NCBI GenBank assembly: GCA_029265085.1
Contig: JAJUJY010000080.1
Coordinates: forward strand, 1-19,029
Length of the DNA: 19,029 nucleotides
Direction of reading: 5' to 3'
Source of the DNA: Chloroflexota bacterium
Lineage (GTDB): Bacteria > Chloroflexota > Anaerolineae > Anaerolineales > Anaerolineaceae
Shown here: in pieces, positions 12,439 through 19,029 of the stretch
Numbering within the stretch: position 1 is the stretch's first letter
Layout: the number at the start of each line of letters is the position of its first letter
Made by a program: the position numbers and the translations under genes
Notes under the pieces: generated by a model
Databases searched by the model: none
The model's input: the letters and a program-made list of their open reading frames with translations, nothing else
Told to the model about the DNA's origin: nothing

Positions 12439-14313
12439 ATGCGTACGTATAAGTTGTTGACCGTTTTGGTTCTCCTGGCCATGCTCCTGGGTGCTTGCGC
12501 ACAGGCTACGCCGACCGCTGAACCGACTGCTGTTCCCGCGACTGAAGAACCGACTGCTGTTCCTGCAACGGAAGAACCGACAGCCGTTCCGACTGAAGCC
12601 GCTACCGAAGCTGCTCCCCTTCCTGAAGGTGTGGTCAATATTTTGACCATCAAAATGCGCGAAGGCCAAAAATGGAGCGACGGCACTGATTTGACCGCCA
12701 AAGATCTGGTAGGTACCTACAATATCTATTGGCTGCAGCAGGCCAGTGTCTGGTCCTACTTGAAGGACGTTGTTGCGGTGGATGATTACACTGTTGAATT
12801 TTGGATCAGCAGCGCTTCACCGCGTGCTTTGCGCCTGATTCTGCGCTCGAACCAACCTGCCCCGTACTCACAATACGCCAAATGGATGGATGATGCGGGT
12901 AAACTGCGCGCCGACGGCAAGACCGCTGACAGCGACGAAGGGAAAGCTCTGTTAGACGATCTATACGCCTTCAAACCAGAAAATGCAGTTGTTTACGGTC
13001 CGTTCGTCATTGATCCTGCGACCGTTACCGAAGCTCAGCTCGAACTGGTCAAGAACCCGACCGGCTACAATGCTGACAAGATTGCCTTCGAAAAGATTTT
13101 GCTCTACTGGGGCGAAACCGCTGCCTCCGTTCCGCTGGTGCTTGCCAATGAAATCGACTACAGCACCCACGGTTACACTCCTTCCGATGTTGAAGCTTTC
13201 CAGGCAATTCCGAACCTGAAGGTTCTGTCCGGCCCCACCGGTACCGGCCCTGGTCTGTGGTTCAATAACAACGTTTACCCGTTGAATAAGAAGGAAGTTC
13301 GCCAGGCCTTTGCTTACATTATCGATCGTGAAGAAAATGCGACCGTTGCAATGGGCCCGGCTGGCCGCGCTGTCAAATACATGGCTGGTTTCACCGATTT
13401 GCAGGTTGAAGCCTGGTTAGATGCCGATGTAGTTGCCAAGTTGAACCCCTACAACAAAGACTGGACAAAGGCGGAAGAGCTGCTCACTGCTGCCGGCTGC
13501 ACCAAGGGTTCCGACGGCATTTGGGTGGATGACAAAGGCAACAAGATGGCCTTTGAACTGTGGGTACCGGCTGACTTCGCCGACTGGCTCGGCGCGGCTG
13601 AAAATGCTGCCCAGCAGTTGAACGCTTTCGGTATTGCGGCAACCGTTCGCGGTTACCCCTCTGCTGAACGCCCCACCACTCAGAAGGAAGGCAAGTATCA
13701 GATTCTGGTTGACCTGAGCCTGTACTACAACCCGCCTCATCCTCACACTTCTTTCAATTACTTCCTCAATACACCGCGCAACAATCCCGAAGCGACGGAT
13801 GGCTTAGTAGGTATGAACTGGCCGTGGAAACAGACCGCACCTGATGGCACAGAAGTGTACATCCCCGATCTGCTCAAGGCTGCTTCCGCTGGTTTGGATT
13901 TCACTGCACAGCGTCCCGCAGTGGCCACGCTGGCCCAAATCCTCAATGAAGAACTGCCCGTTCTGGCTCTGTTCGAACGCTATTCCACCGACGTGGTCAA
14001 TGAAGGCACCCGTGTAACTGGCTGGCGGCCGTTCGATGATCCCATCTACAAGAACAACCAGGCTGACCTGTACATCGGTATCCAGTTGCTGGAAGGCGAA
14101 CTGAAACCGTCTGATACCGGTGACGGCACGTTCCACACCATCTATCCTTACCCGCAACCACCAAACTTTGATTTCAACTACTTCACTGAGAATAGTTTGC
14201 CTGGTCTGGCTGGTAACCCTTCCTACAACGTACAGTATCCGCCTCTGTTCTACTACATGTGGGCTGATGCTACCTACGTTCCGGCTGTTGCTGAAGGCTA
14301 CACCCTGCGGTAA
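12439..14313 (+). CDS. Family-5 solute-binding lipoprotein, apparently circularly permuted
   Basis: The extracellular substrate receptor of the adjacent ABC transporter, 624 aa. A lipoprotein signal ends in LLGAC (Cys20), followed by a repeated Glu-Pro-Thr-Ala-Val-Pro linker (residues 22-60). The recognisable SBP_bac_5 domain starts abruptly at ILTIKMREGQKWSDGTDLTAKD (about 68-89), which normally lies some 70 residues inside the mature protein. The usual preceding segment (PP-x-NFNPF..., YEPLFYY, G-x-x-x-P-x-LA-x-S/GY) appears instead at the extreme C-terminus, residues 564-624: PPNFDFNYF, YPPLFYYM, YVPAVAEGYTLR, after a short linker. Within the body, NNNVYPLNKKEVRQAFAYII and RYSTDVVN are standard for Thermotoga-type oligosaccharide/peptide receptors. 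GAGGAG precedes ATG 12439. Codons are strongly biased to C-ending forms (TTC, AAC, TAC), unlike neighbours, consistent with high expression. Family sure; permutation is by motif order. Confidence 0.92.
   Translation: MRTYKLLTVLVLLAMLLGACAQATPTAEPTAVPATEEPTAVPATEEPTAVPTEAATEAAPLPEGVVNILTIKMREGQKWSDGTDLTAKDLVGTYNIYWLQQASVWSYLKDVVAVDDYTVEFWISSASPRALRLILRSNQPAPYSQYAKWMDDAGKLRADGKTADSDEGKALLDDLYAFKPENAVVYGPFVIDPATVTEAQLELVKNPTGYNADKIAFEKILLYWGETAASVPLVLANEIDYSTHGYTPSDVEAFQAIPNLKVLSGPTGTGPGLWFNNNVYPLNKKEVRQAFAYIIDREENATVAMGPAGRAVKYMAGFTDLQVEAWLDADVVAKLNPYNKDWTKAEELLTAAGCTKGSDGIWVDDKGNKMAFELWVPADFADWLGAAENAAQQLNAFGIAATVRGYPSAERPTTQKEGKYQILVDLSLYYNPPHPHTSFNYFLNTPRNNPEATDGLVGMNWPWKQTAPDGTEVYIPDLLKAASAGLDFTAQRPAVATLAQILNEELPVLALFERYSTDVVNEGTRVTGWRPFDDPIYKNNQADLYIGIQLLEGELKPSDTGDGTFHTIYPYPQPPNFDFNYFTENSLPGLAGNPSYNVQYPPLFYYMWADATYVPAVAEGYTLR
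12520..12597 (+). repeat. Three tandem repeats (27, 27, 24 bp) encoding the lipoprotein linker
   Basis: Units at 12520-12546, 12547-12573 and 12574-12597 each begin GAACCGAC and encode EPTAVPATE, EPTAVPATE and EPTAVPTE. The copies differ mostly at silent positions, so the protein repeat is being kept rather than freshly duplicated. Such linkers tether the binding domain at a distance from the membrane. Confidence 0.85.
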
Positions 14314-14331
14314 TTCGCTGATTTTCTCCAA

Positions 14332-14359
14332 ATCCCCTCTCTCGTGCGAGAGAGGGGAT
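14332..14359 (+). repeat. Perfect 13-bp palindrome between the binding-protein gene and nagZ
   Basis: ATCCCCTCTCTCG (14332-14344) and CGAGAGAGGGGAT (14347-14359) form a perfect stem with a 2-base gap, folding as a tight hairpin. It lies 19 bases after the TAA of the binding-protein gene and no T-run follows. An intercistronic hairpin of this kind typically protects the 3' end of the upstream message and lowers expression downstream. The CCCCTCTCTCG...CGAGAGAGGGG form also resembles dispersed REP-like palindromes. Confidence 0.75.
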
Positions 14360-14389
14360 AAGGGGAAGGGGCGAGGAGAGAAGAGCAGC

Positions 14390-16123
14390 ATGCGACCGTT
14401 TCGAACAGCCATTTTGTTCCTTCTGGCTGTTTTTTGTGCCGGTTGCGCACAGCCAACCCTCTCGTCTCCTGCCCCCTCTCCCTTATCTACACAACAGGAA
14501 TCAATTATGCCGTCTTCAGTATCAAGCCAAAGCCCTGAACAATTGCTGGCGTCGATGACCATAGATCAAAAAATTGGCCAGTTAATGGTCATTGGTTTTG
14601 ATGGGCTAAAGGTCGATGCCGATTTACGTGATATGATCGCCAACCATCATGTGGGCGGCGTAATTCTGTTTGCTCGGAATGTAAAGAATCCGCAGCAAGT
14701 GGCCGAACTTTGCGCAAAATTGCAGAAAATTGCGGTAGAAAGCGGCCACCCCGGGCTGTTTATTGCCATCGATCAAGAAGGCGGCCGGGTGGCGCGTTTC
14801 ACAGAAGATACCGGCTTTACAGAGTTCCCAGGCGCAATGGCCGTTGCTGCTACGGGCAACGTTGAAAATGCGCGGATGGTGGCGCAAATGATGGCCGCTG
14901 AAATGAAAGCCGTAGGGATTAATGTCGATTTTGCTCCGGATCTGGACGTGAATAACAATCCGTTAAACCCGGTGATTGGGGTTCGTTCTTACGGTTCCGA
15001 TCCGCAGCAGGTTGCATCGTACGGTGTCGCAGTAATTGAAGGGCTGCAAGCCCAGGGAATCTTGGCTTTTGGAAAACATTTCCCGGGTCATGGCGACACC
15101 GGGGTAGATTCGCATATTGCTCTGCCTGAGGTGGCACATGATCGCGAGCGGTTGGAAGCCGTAGAGTTCGTGCCGTTTAAAGCGGCCATGCAGGCGGGGG
15201 TAGCTGGGATTATGTCTGCCCATGTCACGTTTCCAGCGATTGATGCGCAGCCTGGGGTGCCTGCGACCTTGTCTGAAAAGGTGCTGACCAACCTGATCCG
15301 GGGAGAAATGGGTTACCAGGGATTGGTGGTTACAGATTCATTGGAGATGGGTGCCCTGGGAGAAGCTGGATACCCGGTTCCACTGGCGGCGGCGAAGGCT
15401 TTCCAGGCTGGTGCGGATTTGCTCTTATTTAACCGCGATCACAATTTGCACCGCAAGGCAATCCGTGAGATTGAACAATGGATACAGGAGGGCAAAATTT
15501 CACCGGATCGCCTGAACCAATCCGTGCAGCGGATACTGGCAGCCAAGCAGCAATTCGGAATTTTGAATCCTGTTGTGAATTTGACACCGGATCAAGCCGG
15601 TACAGCCGCGGCGCGTGAAATTTCCCGGCAGGTTGCCCGTGAATCGATTACGTTGCTGCGCGATCCTGCAGGATTGCTGCCGTTCGATAAAGACCAAAAA
15701 TATCTGGTGGTGGAAGTGCCCGGAGCGGATGGGCTGGGGGTGGCCCTGGGCCTGACCTTCGTCAAAGTGCAGGATAAACCCTCTCAAGCAGAAATCCGCA
15801 ATGTCATTGGTATGGCGAGAGACGGCCGGCCGGTCATTGTGGCAACCAGTGATGCGAACCGGAATGAGGCGCAAATTCAATTGGTGCGGTCAATCATCGA
15901 TGCAGGGAATCCGGTGATTGTAGTCGCAATCCGCAATCCTTATGACATTATGGCCTTCCCAGATGTGGATGCGTATCTGGCGACATACGGCGCAAATCCG
16001 CCTGCCTTTGAAGCGCTTGCAGAGGTGATCTGGGGTCGGGTAAAGCCAACCGGAAAGTTGCCGGTGGATATCCCTGGAATGTATTTTATTGGTGATGGAT
16101 TAACCGAATTTGTCAAACCATGA
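14390..16123 (+). CDS. nagZ: Beta-N-acetylhexosaminidase NagZ (GH3), lipoprotein
   Basis: NagZ removes terminal beta-GlcNAc from peptidoglycan fragments. The 577-aa product has a signal peptide ending CAGC (probable lipidated Cys19; Cys at -3 is unusual), then a short Ser/Pro linker. The GH3 TIM-barrel follows: MTIDQKIGQLMVIGFDG (56-72), IDQEGGRVARF (127-137), VDFAPDLDVN (179-188), GKHFPGHGDTGVDSH (228-242, with the NagZ Asp240-x-His242 acid/base dyad) and LVVTDSLEMGAL (nucleophile Asp316). Residues about 390-577 are the second alpha/beta domain, as in the two-domain Bacillus enzyme. The frame is open upstream to 14120, inside the previous gene, but ATG 14390 gives the signal peptide and has AGGAG at 14374-14378. 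It is thus surface-anchored, opposite to NamZ. Confidence 0.94.
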   Translation: MRPFRTAILFLLAVFCAGCAQPTLSSPAPSPLSTQQESIMPSSVSSQSPEQLLASMTIDQKIGQLMVIGFDGLKVDADLRDMIANHHVGGVILFARNVKNPQQVAELCAKLQKIAVESGHPGLFIAIDQEGGRVARFTEDTGFTEFPGAMAVAATGNVENARMVAQMMAAEMKAVGINVDFAPDLDVNNNPLNPVIGVRSYGSDPQQVASYGVAVIEGLQAQGILAFGKHFPGHGDTGVDSHIALPEVAHDRERLEAVEFVPFKAAMQAGVAGIMSAHVTFPAIDAQPGVPATLSEKVLTNLIRGEMGYQGLVVTDSLEMGALGEAGYPVPLAAAKAFQAGADLLLFNRDHNLHRKAIREIEQWIQEGKISPDRLNQSVQRILAAKQQFGILNPVVNLTPDQAGTAAAREISRQVARESITLLRDPAGLLPFDKDQKYLVVEVPGADGLGVALGLTFVKVQDKPSQAEIRNVIGMARDGRPVIVATSDANRNEAQIQLVRSIIDAGNPVIVVAIRNPYDIMAFPDVDAYLATYGANPPAFEALAEVIWGRVKPTGKLPVDIPGMYFIGDGLTEFVKP

Positions 16124-16136
16124 AGGGAATGGTGTG

Positions 16137-17072
16137 ATGTTGAAATTATTTCCTTTTGAACGTACCGAGGAACAGTATCAACTGGCAGCAAAGATTTGGA
16201 ATGCAGCCGCGGGTGAGCAGTTAGCTGTGCGCCCTGCTTTCTTTGAATACAACACTCGTCCGACAACGAATCTGGTGCAAGAAGGCAAATTTGCCTGGAT
16301 GAATGAACAACCTGTGGGAATTGTGTTGGTAACAACCGCCCTGGAAGGGATTTTCTTAGGGCAGAGCTGGGTGGATGTATTGGCCGTGCATCCTGAATTT
16401 CAACGGCAGGGCATTGGAAGCCGCCTGCTTTTGTGGGCTGAGGAACATGCGCGGTCACAGAATATGACGATCATCCGCATTGCGGGCAGCGTGCGGCCTT
16501 TTGCGGCCGGTGTGCCGTTGGAGTTGAACTCGCTTGGGTTTTTTCGCCAGCATGGCTATGATGTGGACCGGCAGCGTTATGAATGGGACGTTGCGCGCAG
16601 CATAACAGACTATCGCCCTCTGTTTCAGATGGACGCGGATATCCGGCCTCTCCGATCAGGCGAGGAAGCGGAAATATTAACCTTTCTTGAGCGGGAATTT
16701 CCAGGGCGGTGGTTGTTTGAAGTGCAAGAGTTTTTCCGCGAAGGCGGCCGTGCAGAAGACTTTATGGTCTTGCGCACCGATATTGGGGTGGATGGTTTTT
16801 GCTGGATGACTTTTGAGGATTCAGCTCGACCGCTTGACCGTTTTTATATGCACGGCCTCTCACATCCCTGGGGACAGTTAGGACCTTTGGGGGTGGGAAA
16901 AGGCTGTCGAGGAAAAGGGTTGGGAGGCGCTTTGATTGAAGCAGCCATTCTTCACCTAAAAGAAAAGGGAATTGACGGCAGTTTAATCGATTGGACCAGC
17001 CTGTTGGATTTATATGGCAAATTTGGTTACCAACCGTTCCGTCAATACCAGACGCTGCGCAAAGAATTTTAA
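16137..17072 (+). CDS. Tandem GNAT-domain N-acetyltransferase
   Basis: A 311-aa cytoplasmic protein with two GNAT folds in one chain. The first (residues about 1-150) has the acetyl-CoA loop RQGIGSRL (90-97) after VDVLAVHPEFQ. The second (about 168-311) has RGKGLGGAL (258-266). Both keep the Q/R-x-x-G-x-G/A pattern, so both may bind acetyl-CoA. The family transfers acetyl to amines. In this operon an amino sugar (glucosamine or muramic acid left by deacetylated peptidoglycan) or the free amine of a stem peptide is a reasonable guess, but nothing in the sequence fixes the acceptor. The open frame reaches TTG 16110, overlapping nagZ. ATG 16137 with GAAGGGA at 16122-16128 (8-nt spacing) is the best start; GTG 16134 is the alternative. 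Confidence 0.87.
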   Translation: MLKLFPFERTEEQYQLAAKIWNAAAGEQLAVRPAFFEYNTRPTTNLVQEGKFAWMNEQPVGIVLVTTALEGIFLGQSWVDVLAVHPEFQRQGIGSRLLLWAEEHARSQNMTIIRIAGSVRPFAAGVPLELNSLGFFRQHGYDVDRQRYEWDVARSITDYRPLFQMDADIRPLRSGEEAEILTFLEREFPGRWLFEVQEFFREGGRAEDFMVLRTDIGVDGFCWMTFEDSARPLDRFYMHGLSHPWGQLGPLGVGKGCRGKGLGGALIEAAILHLKEKGIDGSLIDWTSLLDLYGKFGYQPFRQYQTLRKEF

Positions 17073-17093
17073 GGTTCTAGACGGAGATCTTTT

Positions 17094-18239
17094 ATGTCTT
17101 TTGATTTTTCTGGGGTGGATGCGGTATTACAATCGGCTGTTGGCGTGGATACGCCAGCCGCACAATTGGTCGTTCGCAAAAATGGAACCATCCTGTTTCA
17201 CAAGGCGTACGGTTTTATCGATCCGGATCAGCGGTTAAAACCGGTGGATCAAAATACTTTGTTTGATATGGCGTCCGTGACCAAGCTGTTTACAACCACC
17301 TGCTTTATGCGCATGGTTGAGGCAGGTTTGGTTTCTGTTGACCAACCGGTCAGCGAGGTGCTGCCGGAATTCAGCGGCCAACGACCAATCCATCCCTATG
17401 AAAATCCCCTTCGGTGGAGTGAATGGGTGGATGTGAGCCAGGAAAAAGATGTGTTTGTGGATGCCGGTAAGATCACGTTCCGGCAAATATTGACCCATTC
17501 TTCCGGATTACCAGCCTGGCGTTTATTTAAAGATCAACCGGATGCGCAGGCTGCCCGGCAACTAGCTCTGGATACGTTTTTCTCTTATCTTCCAGGTACA
17601 AAAATTGTGTATAGTGATGTTGGCTTGATTTTGTTGGGAATGGCTCTGGAAAAATTGGGTGGGCAGCGGTTGGATGAAGTGATTTACGGCTGGGTAACGC
17701 GCCCATTAGGCCTGGAGAACACCTATTATCTGCCGTTGGGCGAGCAGGTTCTGGGGGTGGATCGCGAGAATATTGCTCCAACCGAGTTTTGCGGCTGGCG
17801 GAACCGCCGGGTAGTGGGAGAAGTCCACGATGAAAGCACGGCTAATATGGATGGAATCGCCGGCCATGCTGGAATCTTTTCTACTGCGTCAGACGTTTCC
17901 GTTCTGGGTCAGATGTATATTGATCAAGGCGGCGGGCTCCTTACCCCCGATACCGTTGCTGAAATGGTAAGGGTTCAGGCTGAATACGAGGGAACCCGGC
18001 GCGGATTGGGATTTGCTTTATGGAGCAGTGATTCTGAAGCCAGCAGCAACCCATTCCATTGTTCTGCGTTTGGTCATACAGGTTTTACCGGTACTTGTTT
18101 GTGGATGGATCCTTCGCGCAATCTTGTGGCAGCTTTCTTGACGAATGAGGTGTATAACGGGCGGGAGAGCCGGGCAATTATGCCGTTAAGAGTCAAGGTT
18201 CACCAGGCCATTGTCTCAGCGGTTGATGCTGCGAAGTAA
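17094..18239 (+). CDS. Serine beta-lactamase-fold hydrolase, YbbE/AmiE-like putative MurNAc-peptide amidase
   Basis: A 381-aa class C beta-lactamase/esterase-fold enzyme. The catalytic tetrad is visible: SVTK (Ser61, Lys64), YSD (Tyr173, in place of Y-x-N) and HTG (328-330, in place of KTG). The segment [21 protein letters not shown] (central GEVHDE and GHAG) is, to my knowledge, characteristic of the Bacillus YbbE/AmiE branch, described as releasing the stem peptide from MurNAc and encoded beside nagZ and namZ. This neighbourhood is reproduced here. There is no signal peptide, so it should act in the cytosol on imported muropeptides. GGAGA precedes ATG 17094 by 8 nt. It is unlikely to confer beta-lactam resistance. 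Fold is certain; the amidase role rests on context and motif similarity. Confidence 0.87.
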   Translation: MSFDFSGVDAVLQSAVGVDTPAAQLVVRKNGTILFHKAYGFIDPDQRLKPVDQNTLFDMASVTKLFTTTCFMRMVEAGLVSVDQPVSEVLPEFSGQRPIHPYENPLRWSEWVDVSQEKDVFVDAGKITFRQILTHSSGLPAWRLFKDQPDAQAARQLALDTFFSYLPGTKIVYSDVGLILLGMALEKLGGQRLDEVIYGWVTRPLGLENTYYLPLGEQVLGVDRENIAPTEFCGWRNRRVVGEVHDESTANMDGIAGHAGIFSTASDVSVLGQMYIDQGGGLLTPDTVAEMVRVQAEYEGTRRGLGFALWSSDSEASSNPFHCSAFGHTGFTGTCLWMDPSRNLVAAFLTNEVYNGRESRAIMPLRVKVHQAIVSAVDAAK

Positions 18240-18270
18240 ACGGCACAAAAATTTTCAGGCGAGGAATGCT

Positions 18271-19029
18271 ATGATTGTTATTGGTTTAATGTCAGGAACA
18301 TCAGCTGATGGGGTGGATGCCGCGGTAGTGGAATTGCTCGGCGCGCCATCTGCTTTGGAATGGCGCGTGCTGAAACATATTCACTGTGATTATTCTTCAG
18401 CCGTGCGCGACCAGATCTTTGCCTGTTTTCGTCCTGAAACCGGGACGGTGGACCGCCTGTGCAGCTTAAATTTTGTTTTGGGTAAAGTATATGGGCAGGC
18501 GGCACTTTTGGCTGCGGCGGAAGCGGGATTAACGATGGACGAGGTGGACCTGATCGGTTCGCACGGACAAACTGTCTGGCATATTCCTTCGGGAGAGTCG
18601 GCATCCACACTTCAAATTGGCGAACCTGCAGTCATCGCAGAAATGACCGGCCGGCCTGTGGTAAGCAACTTCCGCACGCGGGATATGGCAGCCGGAGGGC
18701 AAGGGGCTCCGTTAGTAGCCTTTACCGACCGCCTTTTGCTTTCGCATCCGCATAAAGTCCGGGCAGCTCAAAATATTGGCGGGATTGCTAACGTGACTTA
18801 TCTGCCAAAACGCGGACAGTTGCAAGAAGCGGCTTTTGCATTTGATACTGGCCCTGGCAATATGTTGATAGATGATGCGGTAATGCGGGCTACGAACGGC
18901 CGCTTGAGTTACGATGATGGCGGAAATTTGGCGGCTCAAGGTACGGTTCATCGCCAGTTTTTGGAAGAAATGCTGCGCGAGCCATATTTTCACCAGAGTC
19001 CTCCAAAAACAACCGGCAGGGAGCAATTC
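18271..19029 (+). CDS. anmK: Anhydro-N-acetylmuramic acid kinase AnmK, 3' partial
   Basis: AnmK hydrolyses the 1,6-anhydro ring and phosphorylates anhydro-MurNAc to MurNAc-6-phosphate in the cytosol, the step before the MurQ etherase. The first 253 codons are present and open to the window edge; family members are about 370-390 aa, so roughly a third is missing. Motifs: [13 protein letters not shown] (residues 7-19, the ATP/phosphate loop), [31 protein letters not shown] (broken by the core VVSNFRTRD), [33 protein letters not shown] and PKTTGREQF at the end. GAGG at 18261-18264 precedes ATG 18271 by 6 nt. It follows the hydrolase gene after 31 bp. murQ or sugar-phosphate genes would be expected just beyond the window. 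Confidence 0.95.
   Translation, partial: MIVIGLMSGTSADGVDAAVVELLGAPSALEWRVLKHIHCDYSSAVRDQIFACFRPETGTVDRLCSLNFVLGKVYGQAALLAAAEAGLTMDEVDLIGSHGQTVWHIPSGESASTLQIGEPAVIAEMTGRPVVSNFRTRDMAAGGQGAPLVAFTDRLLLSHPHKVRAAQNIGGIANVTYLPKRGQLQEAAFAFDTGPGNMLIDDAVMRATNGRLSYDDGGNLAAQGTVHRQFLEEMLREPYFHQSPPKTTGREQF

Noticed and set aside
14120..14389. Upstream extension of the nagZ reading frame
   Set aside because: It overlaps the conserved end of the binding-protein gene. ATG 14390 gives a proper signal peptide and ribosome binding site, so the extension is only an open frame.
13804..14562. 252-codon open frame on the minus strand
   Set aside because: It lies antisense to the end of the binding-protein gene and the start of nagZ, both of which have clear motifs. 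Its translation shows no family signature.
17094..18239. Antibiotic-resistance beta-lactamase
   Set aside because: The motifs are those of the YbbE/AmiE branch, it has no export signal, and it sits in a muropeptide recycling operon.
1..19029. CRISPR arrays, tRNA or rRNA genes, insertion sequences or phage genes
   Set aside because: No spaced repeat array, cloverleaf, transposase-like product or terminal inverted repeats were found. The only tandem repeat is the lipoprotein linker.

Overview
The window reads as a stretch of a Chloroflexota (probably Anaerolineae) genome. The basis is family-level: a hydrogenase-type redox cluster with PAS and SpoIIE-like partners, lipoproteins with Pro/Thr/Glu/Ala-rich linkers (repeated EPTAVPATE) after the lipidated Cys, moderate GC, and a cell-wall scavenging gene set typical of debris-degrading anaerobes. 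No rRNA marker is present, so taxonomy is inference. Every gene I accept is on the + strand.

Region 1 (1-3394): the 3' part of a NuoF/HydB-like NADH-FMN-FeS subunit, a small thioredoxin-like [2Fe-2S] protein, a PAS-domain protein and a SpoIIE-type phosphatase. The last three are translationally coupled or nearly so. This looks like the tail of an NAD-linked hydrogenase cluster with its own sensor/phosphatase pair. A perfect 14-bp hairpin separates the first two genes.

Region 2 (3395-4137): a single DUF5680 gene with its own promoter and an intrinsic terminator.

Region 3 (4190-5928): a compact polyamine operon of speD, a SpeD-like paralogue and speE, with overlapping genes, a TTGACA promoter and a strong terminator. 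The paralogue keeps Ser, His and Cys at exactly the spacing seen in SpeD, but the residue before the reactive Ser is changed. It may be a repurposed pyruvoyl decarboxylase that supplies the diamine.

Region 4 (about 5973-19029, running off the right edge): a large apparent operon for recycling or scavenging peptidoglycan amino sugars. It holds a GntR/HutC regulator, namZ (exo-beta-N-acetylmuramidase, DUF1343), a Dpp/Opp-type ABC transporter (two permeases, two ATPases), a previously untracked 59-aa two-helix membrane protein, an abundant-type lipoprotein binding protein, nagZ, a double-GNAT acetyltransferase, a YbbE/AmiE-like serine hydrolase and anmK (cut by the window end). Proposed flow: the NagZ lipoprotein trims wall fragments outside, the binding protein and ABC transporter import them, cytosolic NamZ and the AmiE-like enzyme release MurNAc, and AnmK phosphorylates anhydro-MurNAc. 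Two direct repeats 20 bp apart, containing GGTATAG, sit between the gntR promoter and its start codon and look like the operator.

The most unusual item is the binding protein at 12439-14313. The segment that normally forms the N-terminus of a family-5 solute-binding protein is missing from its N-terminus and appears instead at its C-terminus. It therefore looks circularly permuted. The same gene is preceded by an orphan, near-perfect Shine-Dalgarno sequence resembling an mRNA-stabilising STAB-SD.
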